Assembly: GCF_036924525.1 (NCBI RefSeq) | Contig: NZ_JAZHRU010000001.1 | Span: 6,105,001 to 6,169,000 of the forward strand | Reading direction: 5' to 3' | Origin: Bradyrhizobium sp. AZCC 1719 | GTDB lineage: Bacteria > Pseudomonadota > Alphaproteobacteria > Rhizobiales > Xanthobacteraceae | Length of the DNA stretch: 64,000 bases | In this document: in pieces, positions 8,647 to 17,721 of the stretch | Position numbering within the stretch: the first letter of the stretch is position 1 | Layout: the number at the start of each line of letters is the position of its first letter | The notes under the pieces: model-generated | Told to the model about the DNA's origin: nothing | Seen by the model: the letters and a program-made list of their open reading frames with translations, nothing else | Database searches by the model: none | Program-made: the position numbers and the translations under genes

Positions 8647-9873
8647 ATGATGACATTCCTGACGCGGCGCACTGCCTTGCTGGCGGCCGCCACCTGCGCC
8701 GCTACGCTCGGCCTGACCGCCATCGCTGAGGCGCAAACCTCGATCAAGATCGGCTACGCGATTTCGCGCACCGGCCCCAACACCGGAGGCGCCGCGGTCA
8801 CCACCATCCCCAACTACGAATTGTGGGTGAAGGAGGTGAATGCCGCCGGTGGCATCAAGCTCGGTGACAAGCGCGTGCCGATCGAGGTCGTGCAATATGA
8901 CGACCGCTCCAATGCCGAAGAGGCGGTGCGCGCGCTCGAGCGGCTGATCAACCAGGACAAGGTCGATTTCATCCTGCCGCCATGGGGCACCGGCCTCAAC
9001 CTCGCCGTCGGCCCGACGCTCAACCGCGAAGGCTATCCGCACCTCGCCGCCACAGCCGTGACCGACCGCGCGCCCGACCTCGCCAAGCGCTGGCCCAACA
9101 GTTTCTGGCTGCTCGGCACCAGCGCGGACGCCGCAAAATCGCTGGTCGAATTGCTGAACAAATTGCGCGACGAAAAGAAGATCGGCGACACCGTGGCGAT
9201 GGTCAGCATTGCCGACGGCTTCGGGATCGATCTGTCGTCGGCGGCGCGGCCGGCACTCACCAACGCGAAGTTCAAGCTCGCTTACGACAAGAGCTATCCG
9301 ATCGGCACGCAGGATCTGGCGCCGATCGTCAACGAGATCAAGGCGCTCAACCCGGATGTCTTCATTGCCTTCAGCTATCCGCCGGATACGCTGGCGCTGA
9401 CCGAGCAATCGCGGATCGCAGGCCTCAATCCGAAGGTTTTCTATACCGGCGTCGGCACCGCCTTCCCGCTCTACAAGCAAAAATTCGGCAAGAACACCGA
9501 AGGCGTGATGGGCATCGGCGGCTGGAGCGGCGACAGTCCGGCGATCAAGGACTATCTCGCCCGCCACAAGGCCGCCGCCGCCAACGGGGCGGAGCCGGAC
9601 CGTTGGGCGAGCGCGGTCACTTATGCCAGCCTGCAGATGCTGCAGCAGGCGATCGAGCGCGTCGGCAAGATCGACCGCGCCGCCGTGATCAAGGATCTGC
9701 AGACCGGCACGTTCGACACCGTGATCGGCAAGGTCAAGCTCGAGAACAATATGCCGACGCGTTACTGGTGGGTCGGCCAGTGGCAGGATGGCGAGTTCTA
9801 TGGCATCGCACCGGCGAAGAACGAAGGCGCGCGCACCGCGATCGTCCCGAAGCCGGCGTGGGTGGCCCCGTAA
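8647..9873 (+). CDS. ABC transporter substrate-binding protein (HAAT/Liv type)
   Basis: This 408-residue periplasmic binding protein belongs to the branched-chain amino acid/amide family. The N-terminus has a signal peptide with adjacent arginines (LTRRTALLAAATCAATLGL, cleavage after AEAQ or close by). The mature part begins IKIGYAISRTGPNTGG, typical of Peripla_BP_6. GGGAGGACAAG precedes the ATG at 8647; frames starting further upstream are less likely. It is the first gene of a five-gene transporter operon ending in an aldehyde dehydrogenase gene, so the ligand may be an aromatic or other aldehyde-yielding compound rather than an amino acid. That is inference. Confidence 0.92.
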   Translation: MMTFLTRRTALLAAATCAATLGLTAIAEAQTSIKIGYAISRTGPNTGGAAVTTIPNYELWVKEVNAAGGIKLGDKRVPIEVVQYDDRSNAEEAVRALERLINQDKVDFILPPWGTGLNLAVGPTLNREGYPHLAATAVTDRAPDLAKRWPNSFWLLGTSADAAKSLVELLNKLRDEKKIGDTVAMVSIADGFGIDLSSAARPALTNAKFKLAYDKSYPIGTQDLAPIVNEIKALNPDVFIAFSYPPDTLALTEQSRIAGLNPKVFYTGVGTAFPLYKQKFGKNTEGVMGIGGWSGDSPAIKDYLARHKAAAANGAEPDRWASAVTYASLQMLQQAIERVGKIDRAAVIKDLQTGTFDTVIGKVKLENNMPTRYWWVGQWQDGEFYGIAPAKNEGARTAIVPKPAWVAP

Positions 9874-9903
9874 CGTCAAGATAGGGACGCGGCCAGCACG
9901 CCA

Positions 9904-10773
9904 ATGACCAACGCCATTCTGACCGGCCTGATGCTGGGCGGCATGTATGCGCTCATCGCCATGGGGCTCACGCTCCAGTACGGCGTTGCGCGCATCATGA
10001 ACCTCTCTTACGGCGAGTTCCTGATCGCCGCCGCCTTTGCATCGCACTGGCTGTTCACGGGCTGGGCGATCAGTCCGCTTGTCGGACTGGCGCTGGTCGT
10101 CCCCCTCGCTTTCGTGCTGAACTTTGCAATCTACAAACTGCTGCTGACGCCGTTGGTGCGCCGCGCGCCGAACCGCGACGCGCTCGAGGTCGACAGCATT
10201 CTCGCAACCTTTGGCCTCACCTTCGTCATTCAGGGCTTGATGCTCGCGCTGTTCGGCGGAGCCTATTACAGCTATTCGTTCCTGGCCTTCCCTGTGCAAT
10301 TTCTCGGCGAGACTGTCGCAGCCAACCGCCTCGCCGCGCTTGGGATCACCATCCTGCTCGGTCTGGCGCTGTATGCCGCGCTGACACGGACCCGCGCCGG
10401 CACGGCGGTACGCGCCGTCGCCGTCGATCCTTTCGCCGCCCAGCTTGTCGCCATCAATGTGCCGCAGGCCTCGGCCCTGACATTTGCATTGGGTGGCGCG
10501 CTGGTCGCCGCCGCTGGCGTGCTGGTCAGCACCTTTCTCACCTTCAGCGCGTCCTCCGGCGTCGTCTTCACGATGAAGGCTTTGATCGTCGTCGTGATGG
10601 GCGGCGTCGGCAACATGCTGGGCTGCCTGGTCGCAGGCCTGGCGCTTGGTCTCAGCGAGGCGCTGGTTGCCTCCTATGTCGATCCCGGGCTCACGCTTGC
10701 AGTCAATTTCGCACTGTTTCTCGCCGTGTTGCTGGTGAAGCCGGCCGGCCTGTTTGGCAGGGCGACGCGATGA
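9904..10773 (+). CDS. livH: branched-chain amino acid-type ABC permease, LivH family
   Basis: The product is a 289-residue inner-membrane permease with eight or so hydrophobic segments and the LivH hallmark LQYGVARIMNLSYGEFL near the N-terminus. A C-terminal EAA-like stretch (VVMGGVGNMLGCLVAGLALGLSEALV, in part) couples it to the ATPases. Its stop overlaps the start of the next permease gene in ATGA, a sign of translational coupling. Confidence 0.93.
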   Translation: MTNAILTGLMLGGMYALIAMGLTLQYGVARIMNLSYGEFLIAAAFASHWLFTGWAISPLVGLALVVPLAFVLNFAIYKLLLTPLVRRAPNRDALEVDSILATFGLTFVIQGLMLALFGGAYYSYSFLAFPVQFLGETVAANRLAALGITILLGLALYAALTRTRAGTAVRAVAVDPFAAQLVAINVPQASALTFALGGALVAAAGVLVSTFLTFSASSGVVFTMKALIVVVMGGVGNMLGCLVAGLALGLSEALVASYVDPGLTLAVNFALFLAVLLVKPAGLFGRATR

Positions 10774-11714
10774 GCGCGCGTATCGCCGGCTTCGGTGCCA
10801 CAGCGCTCGCAGCGCTTGCGCTGCTGGCGCTCGTTCCGCGCCTCGGCAATGCCTACTACCTCGCGCTCGCCATCAGCCTTTTGCAATACACCGTGCTGGC
10901 GACGGCCTGGGGCATGTTCTCTGGACCCACCCGCTACGTCTCATTGGCAACCACCGCCTTCTTCGGTGTCGGCGCCTATACCGTTGCCGTGCTCGGCGAG
11001 ATCTTGCCATGGCCGCTCGTACTGCTGACCGCAGCCGCGCTCGGCGCCGTGGTGGCCGCCATCGTCGGACTCTCGACGCTGCGCTTGAGCGGCGTGTATT
11101 TCGTCATTTTCACCTTTGGATTGACTGAACTGATCCGCCAGCTTGTGGTCTGGTTCGAGGTCAACAAGTCGCGCGTGCTCGGGCGCTATGTCTTTGTCGA
11201 CATCACGCAGGCCGATATTTACTGGCAATTGCTGGCGCTGACCGCCGCCGTATTCCTGCTGGGCTGGCTGATCGCGCGCTCCCACCTCGGCTTTGCGCTG
11301 CGGGTGATCGGCGAAGACGAGACCGTCGCAAAACATTGCGGGATCAACACCACCTTTGCCAAGGTCGCCCTGTTCACGATCAGCGCCACGGTCATGACGC
11401 TGGTCGGCGCAATCATGGCGCCGCGCTGGACCTATATTGAGCCGTCGATCGCCTTCAATTCGATGATCTCGTTTCAGGTGCTGATCATGGCGCTGCTCGG
11501 CGGCGCGCACCGGCTGTGGGGGCCGGTACTTGGCGCGGTGCCGCTTACGCTACTGTTCGAACTGCTGAGTGCGCGCTTTCCGAACACGTTCACCATCATC
11601 CTCGGCTGCATCTTCCTGCTGATCGTCTACATGCTGCCGAGGGGCGTCGCGGGATTGTTCGAGAAGCTGTCGACGACGGCGGGCGGCAAACCCACACAGC
11701 GGGTGGCCGCATGA
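10770..11714 (+). CDS. livM: branched-chain amino acid-type ABC permease, LivM family
   Basis: The 314-residue permease partner of LivH has many membrane segments and the family motifs SHLGFALRVIGEDETVAKHCGIN and ALLGGAHRLWGPVLGA (shown in part). It overlaps livH and the following ATPase gene by four bases each (ATGA), so the cluster is tightly translated together. Confidence 0.93.
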   Translation: MSARIAGFGATALAALALLALVPRLGNAYYLALAISLLQYTVLATAWGMFSGPTRYVSLATTAFFGVGAYTVAVLGEILPWPLVLLTAAALGAVVAAIVGLSTLRLSGVYFVIFTFGLTELIRQLVVWFEVNKSRVLGRYVFVDITQADIYWQLLALTAAVFLLGWLIARSHLGFALRVIGEDETVAKHCGINTTFAKVALFTISATVMTLVGAIMAPRWTYIEPSIAFNSMISFQVLIMALLGGAHRLWGPVLGAVPLTLLFELLSARFPNTFTIILGCIFLLIVYMLPRGVAGLFEKLSTTAGGKPTQRVAA

Positions 11715-12460
11715 GCCAGGGCAACGGAACACCAGTGCTGACGATCAGTGGGTTGCGGCGCGCGTTCGGCGGGCTCGTCGCGGTCAACGATCTCGACTTT
11801 ACGGTCGCCCAAGGCGAAATCATGGGCCTGCTCGGCCCCAACGGGTCGGGCAAGACCACGGCGCTCAATCTGATCTCGGGCGTGCTGCGCCCCGATGCCG
11901 GCACCATCCGCCTGACGGGCCAGAACATCGCAGGCCTTGCGTCGTACCGGATCGCGCGGCTCGGCCTTGCCCGGACATTCCAGCTCGTCCGCGTGCTCGA
12001 CGGCATGGATTGCCGCGAGAACATCAAGGCGGGGTTGGCGTTCCAGGGACCGCATCTGCCCGCCTCCGAGGCAGAACTGCGGATCGATACGCTGCTTGAT
12101 CGCGTCGGTCTTGCCGGGCACGACCAGCGGCCCGCGGCGGACCTCACCTATATCGACCGCAAGCGCCTGGAACTCGCACGCGCCCTCGCGGCAAAGCCGC
12201 GACTGCTGCTGCTCGACGAATGGCTCGCCGGTCTCAATCCATCCGAGCTTGCGATCGGCATCGACCTGATCCGATCATTGCGGGCTGACGGAATCACCAT
12301 CGTGCTGGTCGAGCATGTGATGAGCGCGGTTCGCGCGCTTTGCGACCGCTGCATCGTCATGAGCAGCGGCCGCAAGATCGCCGAAGGCGCCACTGTGGAT
12401 GTGCTGAGCGATGCGGCCGTCGTGAAGGCCTATCTTGGCGGGGTAGCCGCCGATGCTTGA
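11711..12460 (+). CDS. livG: ABC transporter ATP-binding protein, LivG family
   Basis: This 249-residue nucleotide-binding subunit has Walker A GPNGSGKTT and Walker B LLLLDEWLAGLNP. The signature region is unusual: TYIDRKRLELARALA stands where LSYGxQRxLEIARAL is expected, so the LSGGQ-like core is degenerate, as in many LivG proteins but more so. The ATG at 11711 overlaps the livM stop. It would pair with LivF to power uptake. Confidence 0.92.
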   Translation: MSQGNGTPVLTISGLRRAFGGLVAVNDLDFTVAQGEIMGLLGPNGSGKTTALNLISGVLRPDAGTIRLTGQNIAGLASYRIARLGLARTFQLVRVLDGMDCRENIKAGLAFQGPHLPASEAELRIDTLLDRVGLAGHDQRPAADLTYIDRKRLELARALAAKPRLLLLDEWLAGLNPSELAIGIDLIRSLRADGITIVLVEHVMSAVRALCDRCIVMSSGRKIAEGATVDVLSDAAVVKAYLGGVAADA

Positions 12461-13187
12461 GGTCAAAAATCTCAGCCTCGCTTACGGCCTGCATCGGGCG
12501 CTCGACGGCGTCGCCCTCAGCGTCGGCCGCCGTGAGATCGTAACGATCCTGGGCGCCAATGGCGCTGGCAAGACCTCGCTCCTGAAAGCCATCGCGGGCG
12601 TCGTGCGTACGCTTCCCGGCAAGCAGGTGCGTCTCGGCGGCCGCGATATCTCCGCGCTTGCCGCCCACGACATCGTCGAAAGCGGGCTGGCGCTGGTGCC
12701 GGAAGGCCGCGGCATCTTTGGCGACCTCACGGTGAAGGAAAATCTTCTGCTCGGCGCCAATCCGAAGCGCGCCCGCGAGGGCGAAGCGGCGCGGCGCGAG
12801 CAGGTGCTTGCGCTGTTTCCACGCCTGCGCGAACGCGCCGCCCAAATCGCGCGCACCATGAGCGGCGGCGAACAGCAGATGCTCGCCATCGGCCGCGCGC
12901 TGATGTCCAATCCGGATATCCTGTTGCTCGACGAACCGTCGCTCGGGCTCTCGCCCGCGATGGTGCAGGAGTTGTTCGCCACCTTGCTGCGGGTGCGCGA
13001 GGCCGGTGTCGGGCTTTTGCTTGTCGAACAGAACGCGCAGGAGAGCCTGCGGATCGCCGATCGCGGCTATGTGCTCGAAAACGGTGTCATCGTCGGGCAC
13101 GGCACTGCCGATCAACTGAAGTCCGATCCCGCCGTCCAGCGTGCCTATCTCGGCGGCGTACCGCCGGCCACCGCATCATCATCGTAA
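12453..13187 (+). CDS. livF: ABC transporter ATP-binding protein, LivF family
   Basis: The second nucleotide-binding subunit has 244 residues, with Walker A GANGAGKTS, signature MSGGEQQMLAIGRAL and Walker B ILLLDEPSLGLSP. It starts eight bases inside the end of livG. Together with the binding protein and the LivH/LivM permeases it makes a complete HAAT-type importer. Confidence 0.93.
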   Translation: MLEVKNLSLAYGLHRALDGVALSVGRREIVTILGANGAGKTSLLKAIAGVVRTLPGKQVRLGGRDISALAAHDIVESGLALVPEGRGIFGDLTVKENLLLGANPKRAREGEAARREQVLALFPRLRERAAQIARTMSGGEQQMLAIGRALMSNPDILLLDEPSLGLSPAMVQELFATLLRVREAGVGLLLVEQNAQESLRIADRGYVLENGVIVGHGTADQLKSDPAVQRAYLGGVPPATASSS

Positions 13188-13211
13188 CGCCACGCGTGAG
13201 GAGAGAAAGCT

Positions 13212-14663
13212 ATGTATGAAATTTCGCTGCTGCTCGAAAGCAAGGATGTCCCGGCATCGAACGGCGCGACGTTCGATCGCCTCAACCCGGTCACCGGCGA
13301 TCTCGCAAGCCGCGCCGCGGCAGCCCAGATCGCGGATGCGAAGCGCGCGGCCGACACTGCAGCCGCCGCCTTCCCCGCATGGTCCGCTACCGGTCCGAAC
13401 GCGAGACGCACGATCCTGTTGAAGGCTGCCGATCTTCTGGCGTCGAAAGCACCCCAGTTCATCGAGCTGATGGCGGCGGAGACCGGCGCGACGGCCGGCT
13501 GGGCCGGCTTCAATGTTCACTTGGCCGCCGGCATGCTGCGCGAAGCGGCGGCCATCACCACGCAGATTTCGGGCGAAGTCATCCCTTCCGACAAGCCGGG
13601 CTGTATCGCGATGGCAGTGCGCCAGCCCGCCGGCGTGGTGCTGAGCATGGCGCCGTGGAACGCGCCGGTCATTCTCGGCGTACGCGCCATCGCGCTGCCG
13701 CTTGCCTGCGGCAACACCGTGGTGCTGAAGGCCTCCGAAATCTGCCCGGGCACCCACCGGCTGATCGCCGAATGCCTGCGCGACGCCGGCCTGCCGCCCG
13801 GCGTGCTCAATGTCATCACCAACGCGCCGGAAGATGCCCCTGCGCTGATCGAAATGCTGATCGGCCATCCCGCCGTGCGGCGCGTCAATTTCACCGGCTC
13901 GACGCGCGTCGGCCGCATCATCGCGCAGGTGGCGGCCAAGTATCTCAAGCCTGCCCTGCTCGAACTCGGCGGCAAGGCACCGATGATCGTGCTCGACGAT
14001 GCCGACATCGACGCCGCCGTTGCCGCCGCAGCGTTCGGCGCCTTCATGAACCAGGGCCAGATCTGCATGTCGACCGAGCGCCTCGTCGTCGACGAGAAGA
14101 TTGCTGATGCCTTCGTAACGAAGCTCGCGGCGAAAGCCGGATCGCTTGTCGCCGGCGATCCGCGCAAGGGTAACGCGCCGCTGGGATCGCTGATCGGCAC
14201 CGATGCCGCGGCCCGCATCCAGGCCTTGATCAACGACGCCGTCAGCAAGGGCGCCAAGGTGGTCGCAGGCGGGCGCAGCGAGGGAACGCTGATGTCGGCG
14301 ACGGTGATCGACGGCGTCAACTCGTCGATGCGGATCTACGGCGAGGAATCGTTCGGTCCGGTAGTCTGCGTCGTGCGCGTCAACGGCGCGGACGAAGCCG
14401 TTCGCGTCGCCAATGACACTGAATACGGGCTATCGGCAGCAGTATTCGGACGCGACATCGCGCGCGCGTTCGAGGTCGCCAAGCGCATCGATTCCGGCAT
14501 CTGCCACGTCAACGGGCCCACGGTTCACGACGAAGCGCAGATGCCGTTCGGCGGCGTCAAGGCGTCGGGCTATGGCCGCTTCGGCGGCAAGGCCGGCATC
14601 GCCGAATTCACCGAGTTGCGCTGGATCACGATCGAAACCGGGCCACAGCATTATCCGATCTAG
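13212..14663 (+). CDS. NAD(P)-dependent aldehyde dehydrogenase
   Basis: The 483-residue protein is an ALDH superfamily enzyme of the vanillin/salicylaldehyde/benzaldehyde dehydrogenase kind. It oxidises an aldehyde to its acid. The general base is E251 (LLELGGKAP) and the catalytic cysteine is C285 (NQGQICMSTER). The C-terminal MPFGGVKASGYGRFGG is intact. It lies 24 bases after livF with AGGAGAG before the ATG, so it belongs to the same operon. The operon therefore couples uptake of an unknown compound with aldehyde oxidation, under the divergent AraC regulator. Confidence 0.92.
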   Translation: MYEISLLLESKDVPASNGATFDRLNPVTGDLASRAAAAQIADAKRAADTAAAAFPAWSATGPNARRTILLKAADLLASKAPQFIELMAAETGATAGWAGFNVHLAAGMLREAAAITTQISGEVIPSDKPGCIAMAVRQPAGVVLSMAPWNAPVILGVRAIALPLACGNTVVLKASEICPGTHRLIAECLRDAGLPPGVLNVITNAPEDAPALIEMLIGHPAVRRVNFTGSTRVGRIIAQVAAKYLKPALLELGGKAPMIVLDDADIDAAVAAAAFGAFMNQGQICMSTERLVVDEKIADAFVTKLAAKAGSLVAGDPRKGNAPLGSLIGTDAAARIQALINDAVSKGAKVVAGGRSEGTLMSATVIDGVNSSMRIYGEESFGPVVCVVRVNGADEAVRVANDTEYGLSAAVFGRDIARAFEVAKRIDSGICHVNGPTVHDEAQMPFGGVKASGYGRFGGKAGIAEFTELRWITIETGPQHYPI

Positions 14664-14665
14664 TT

Positions 14666-14805
14666 CTACTGCGTCACACCCGTTCAAACCCTCATCCTGA
14701 GGAGCCCGCAGAGCGGGCGTCTCGAAGGATGCAGGCCACAGACGGGGCCTCATGGTTCGAGACGCGCTTCGCGCTCCTCACCATGAGGAACTTATGACGC
14801 AGTAG
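14666..14805. repeat. palindromic intergenic repeat, type B (copy 2), inside an outer inverted repeat
   Basis: The core at 14690-14790 matches the repeat at 3527-3620 (CTCATCCTGAGGAGC ... GCTCCTCACCATGAGG). It is bracketed by a perfect 11-base inverted repeat, CTACTGCGTCA at 14666-14676 and TGACGCAGTAG at 14795-14805, so the whole unit can fold into one long hairpin. It sits between the converging aldehyde dehydrogenase and tonB genes and may act as a bidirectional terminator; that is inference. Confidence 0.75.
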
Positions 14806-14826
14806 GGCTAGTGGAATGCGCGGGCG

Positions 14827-15618
14827 TCAGCTCTTGTTCTTGACGCGGAAGATCACCGGCAACGTGAATGTCAGGCCTTCGTCGGCGATGACAGGCGGCG
14901 GCATCGGCACCGGATCGGAGCGGCGCACCATCGCCAGCGCCGCCTCGTCGAAGGCCGGATCGCCCGACCCCTTCTCGATATCGGTCGAGAGCACGCGGCC
15001 CATGCGGTCGAGCGTGAAGCGAATCTGAATCTCGGCGGATTTTTGCTGCCGTTCTTTCGGGTAGCGCTTGTGCTTGTCGAGATGCGCGACCAGCTCCTTT
15101 TGCCAGGTCGCGCGCGCGCGTCGTGCGCTCTCGCCGGTGCCTATCACCGGTGCGATGGAACGCTGCCCTTCCGGAATGTCCTCTGAACTCGGCGTCGCGG
15201 TCGCCTCGGAGGCAACCGACTCGGTGGAGGCCTGCGTCTGCACCGCCGCGATCTTCGGGTCGTCCTCTTCCGGCTTCTTCGACTCGTTCTCCGTCACCAC
15301 CCGGTCGGCCTCTTCGGGCTCCGTCGGCTTGTCCTGCGGCAACTCGGTTTCCTTGACCTCGGCCTTCTGCTCGGCGAGCTGCGGCGATGCCGCGGAAGCA
15401 TCGGTATCCGGACCCGGCGGCAGATCGGTCACCTCGCGGCGAACGGAGGCCATCTCGAGCCCGATCTCGATCGCCGACGCGCCGAGGGCGTCATCGGCTT
15501 CTTCGGTCTGCAAATGTGCGATCGCCAGCGCAGCGCCGCCGATGTGGAGCGCGAGCGCAATCACCGCGGCAGAAATCCAGAGCCGCCGCGAAGGCTTTTG
15601 TTCGTCGAGGCCGGTCAA
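14827..15618 (-). CDS. tonB: TonB family energy-transducing protein
   Basis: The 263-residue product has one N-terminal membrane helix (LWISAAVIALALHIGGAALA), a long acidic and Pro/Glu-rich periplasmic spacer and a C-terminal TonB domain (ELVAHLDKHKRYPKERQQKSAEIQIRFTLDRMG, in part; FDEAALAMVRRSDPVPMPP). It passes energy from ExbB-ExbD to outer-membrane siderophore or heme receptors. The inferred start is a TTG at 15618, overlapping the expected exbD stop as TTGA. In this sequence the frame is also continuous with exbD, giving a 418-residue ExbD-TonB reading frame; see the exbD entry. Confidence 0.85.
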   Translation of the reverse strand: MTGLDEQKPSRRLWISAAVIALALHIGGAALAIAHLQTEEADDALGASAIEIGLEMASVRREVTDLPPGPDTDASAASPQLAEQKAEVKETELPQDKPTEPEEADRVVTENESKKPEEDDPKIAAVQTQASTESVASEATATPSSEDIPEGQRSIAPVIGTGESARRARATWQKELVAHLDKHKRYPKERQQKSAEIQIRFTLDRMGRVLSTDIEKGSGDPAFDEAALAMVRRSDPVPMPPPVIADEGLTFTLPVIFRVKNKS

Positions 15619-16083
15619 GGCTTTGCCGGCGCCGCTTGCGCCGCCGCTGCTTCGGGAACGCCTTCGAGCGCCACCAGCTTGATTTGTGGAATAGCCGCCG
15701 GCGCGCAGGATTTCGAGCACGTCCATCAATTCGCCATAGGGCACGGCGCGGTCAGCGCGCAGGAAGACGTGGCGCTCCTTGCTGCTGTCCGGCATCGCAT
15801 CGAGCGAGCGCACCAGGTCGACGCGCTTGACCATGTTCTCACCGATCGCAACCGAGAGGTCAGGCTTGATGCTGACATAGGTCGGCTTGTCCGGCTTCTT
15901 CTGCGGGGTTGCGGTCGACGTCGGCAAATCGATCGGCAGGTCGACGGTCGACAATGGCGCCGCGACCATGAAGATGATCAAGAGAACCAGAACGACGTCG
16001 ATGAACGGCGTGACGTTGATCTCGTGCGATTCAGCGAAATCGCTGTCATCATCGAGGTCGTGTTCTGCGATTGACGCGCCCAT
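15615..16083 (-). CDS. exbD: ExbD biopolymer transport protein with apparent single-base insertion
   Basis: The N-terminal 130 residues are a normal ExbD/TolR: membrane helix FIDVVLVLLIIFMVAAPL with the essential aspartate (NVTPFIDV) and the periplasmic part up to VLEILRAGGYS. At about 15685-15692 the frame appears to shift by one base. Without one base the reading continues as IKLVALEGVPEAAAAQAA and stops at TGA 15617-15615, exactly overlapping a tonB TTG start. As given, translation instead runs into tonB. This could be a sequencing error, a real mutation or a fusion; codon and motif evidence favour an indel. Confidence 0.75.
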
Positions 16084-16086
16084 CGC

Positions 16087-17052
16087 CTACTCCGCCGCCG
16101 CGCGGGCATGCGAGCCGCCGTGTGAACTAACGTGGGTACGGTCGAGATCGCGCGACAGCAACCGTCCCGCAGCGCCCGATGCGCGGCTGACCAGTTCCAT
16201 GTAACCCTTGGTGACGCGCGCGAAGTGATTGTAGATGATGACTGCCGGGATCGCGGCGACGAGACCGATCGCGGTCGCAAGCAGCGCTTCGGCGATGCCG
16301 GGCGCCACCACGGCGAGGTTCGTGGTCTGCGATTTCGAAATGCCGATAAAACTGTTCATGATGCCCCAGACGGTGCCGAACAGTCCGACGAACGGCGAGG
16401 TCGCGCCGATGGTCGCTAGCAGGCCCATACCGAGCCGGATCCGACGCGCCTCGGCGCGCACGATCTCCGAAAAGCTCGACGCGGCGCGCTCCTTGATGCC
16501 GGCGTCGCTCGAGATGCCCGCCGATAGCCGTGCCTCGCGCATCGCTGCCGCAAGGAAGGACGACAATACGCTGCCCTTGGCGCCCAGCGCGAATTGCGCT
16601 TCCGCCAGCGACCTCGCGTCGGCGATCTTGGCCAGCGCCCGGCGCACCTTGCGCCGAACCACACTCAGTTCAATCATCTTGGCGATGAAGATGGTCCAGG
16701 TCACCAGCGAGGCAAAGGCGAGACCGATCATGACCGCCTTGACCACCACGTCAGCCGACATGAACATCGACCAGGGCGACAATTCGCGGAGTTCAGCGGC
16801 AGCCGACTTCAGCAATTTGCTCTCGCGTTCCGCAGGCGTCGCGGTTGAATCCGAAGGTGCGGCCGGCGCAGCCGCCGGCTGGGGCGGCGTGGCCGGGACC
16901 GGCGATACGGCGGGCGCCTGCTGGGCCGCAGGTGCGGACGACGCGGCAGGAGGCGTGCCCTGCTGGGCCGACGACGGCGCCGCCAGCGACAGGATCGCCA
17001 GCGCCGACATCACCGCAAATAGCTTAACGCGAGAAAGAGACATGTTCTTCAT
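16087..17052 (-). CDS. exbB: ExbB/TolQ-type proton channel protein
   Basis: The 321-residue product has a predicted signal peptide ([21 protein letters not shown]), a Pro/Ala-rich periplasmic extension, and the MotA/TolQ/ExbB domain with three membrane helices. Family motifs include [26 protein letters not shown] (in part) and [19 protein letters not shown]. It forms the proton-driven motor with ExbD for TonB. Its ATG at 17052 overlaps the TGA of the decayed PKHD hydroxylase frame (ATGA), which shows the ancestral operon order hydroxylase-exbB-exbD-tonB. Confidence 0.92.
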   Translation of the reverse strand: MKNMSLSRVKLFAVMSALAILSLAAPSSAQQGTPPAASSAPAAQQAPAVSPVPATPPQPAAAPAAPSDSTATPAERESKLLKSAAAELRELSPWSMFMSADVVVKAVMIGLAFASLVTWTIFIAKMIELSVVRRKVRRALAKIADARSLAEAQFALGAKGSVLSSFLAAAMREARLSAGISSDAGIKERAASSFSEIVRAEARRIRLGMGLLATIGATSPFVGLFGTVWGIMNSFIGISKSQTTNLAVVAPGIAEALLATAIGLVAAIPAVIIYNHFARVTKGYMELVSRASGAAGRLLSRDLDRTHVSSHGGSHARAAAE

Positions 17053-17400
17053 ACTTCGGCCCAGTAGCGGATCAGGTGGTGATAGATACCGGTCAATTTG
17101 ACCGTTTCAGGGTCGTCCCGCCCAAGCCGCTCCACCAGGGCCTGGATCGAGGTATCGAGATCGAAGATCAGGCTGCGGGCGTAGGCATCCCGTACCACGC
17201 TCTGGAGCCGGGAAAAAGATGCCACACGCATACCCCGCGTGACCGGCGCGACCAGATGCAACTAGACGCAGGACTAAGACACGAGGTCACCGGCCGCGAG
17301 CTTGATTTCGTGGGAACCGTAGAGATCCTCGACCACCAGCTCGCCGCCGTCGCTTCGTCCGGCTCCGATAGGACGTGCCGCTGATGAATTTCAGCTCGCA
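17049..17400 (-). pseudogene. decayed PKHD-type Fe(II)/2-oxoglutarate hydroxylase (YbiX/PiuC family)
   Basis: Read on the minus strand, the 3' half of a PKHD-type hydroxylase is recognisable: LSEPDE, then after a frameshift [24 protein letters not shown], then [16 protein letters not shown] and the C-terminal [17 protein letters not shown] (pieces). Two in-frame TAG codons stand at 17276-17274 and 17264-17262, where the family has tyrosine and serine. The N-terminal half, with the first iron ligands, is not found. The final 70 codons remain open and could still be translated ahead of exbB. Such hydroxylases normally accompany TonB-dependent siderophore receptors; no receptor gene remains here. 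Confidence 0.75.
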
Positions 17401-17497
17401 GCAACCGACAGGCGGCGGACAAATCCTGCACCGTGGTACCGAGCGAAACTTTCGGGGTCAACGCGGTTGGGGCGAGACGCCGCTTGAATCCATCCAG

Positions 17498-17514
17498 ATC
17501 AAAACGATTCTAAT
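17498..17514 (-). promoter_or_regulatory. weak iron-control-element-like site
   Basis: On the minus strand the sequence ATTAGAATCGTTTTGAT resembles the rhizobial Irr-type ICE layout TTTAGAA-N3-TTCTAAA. The left arm is nearly complete (6 of 7) and the right arm weak (4 of 7). It lies upstream of the hydroxylase-exbB-exbD-tonB remnant, where iron control would be expected. Low confidence. Confidence 0.25.
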
Positions 17515-17721
17515 TTGCGGTTCGTTCGACGGCCATGAATGAGATTGCGAGCCACGCGGTCGTCATGTCGATCCTCACGCGTGCGCTGCCGCAACCTTTC
17601 CAATTGTTTAGGATTCTCAAGCGCTCGTGCATGTACGCCCCGAGGGCGCCGGGACAATATCTGTCTCCGCCGGGAACCGTTCTGGGTGCCATTGCCTGTT
17701 CTCCGAAACAAGTAGGTCGGC
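17515..17721. other. non-coding gap with no recognised gene
   Basis: No supported gene was found between the decayed hydroxylase and the RND adaptor gene. Short open frames on both strands show no family features. A TonB-dependent receptor would be expected beside the hydroxylase, but no trace of one is visible. Confidence 0.5.

Noticed and set aside
8611..10299. A 562-codon minus-strand frame across the Liv binding protein and permease genes
   Set aside because: It is antisense to well-supported Liv genes and has the Arg/His/Gly-rich composition typical of shadows in GC-rich DNA.
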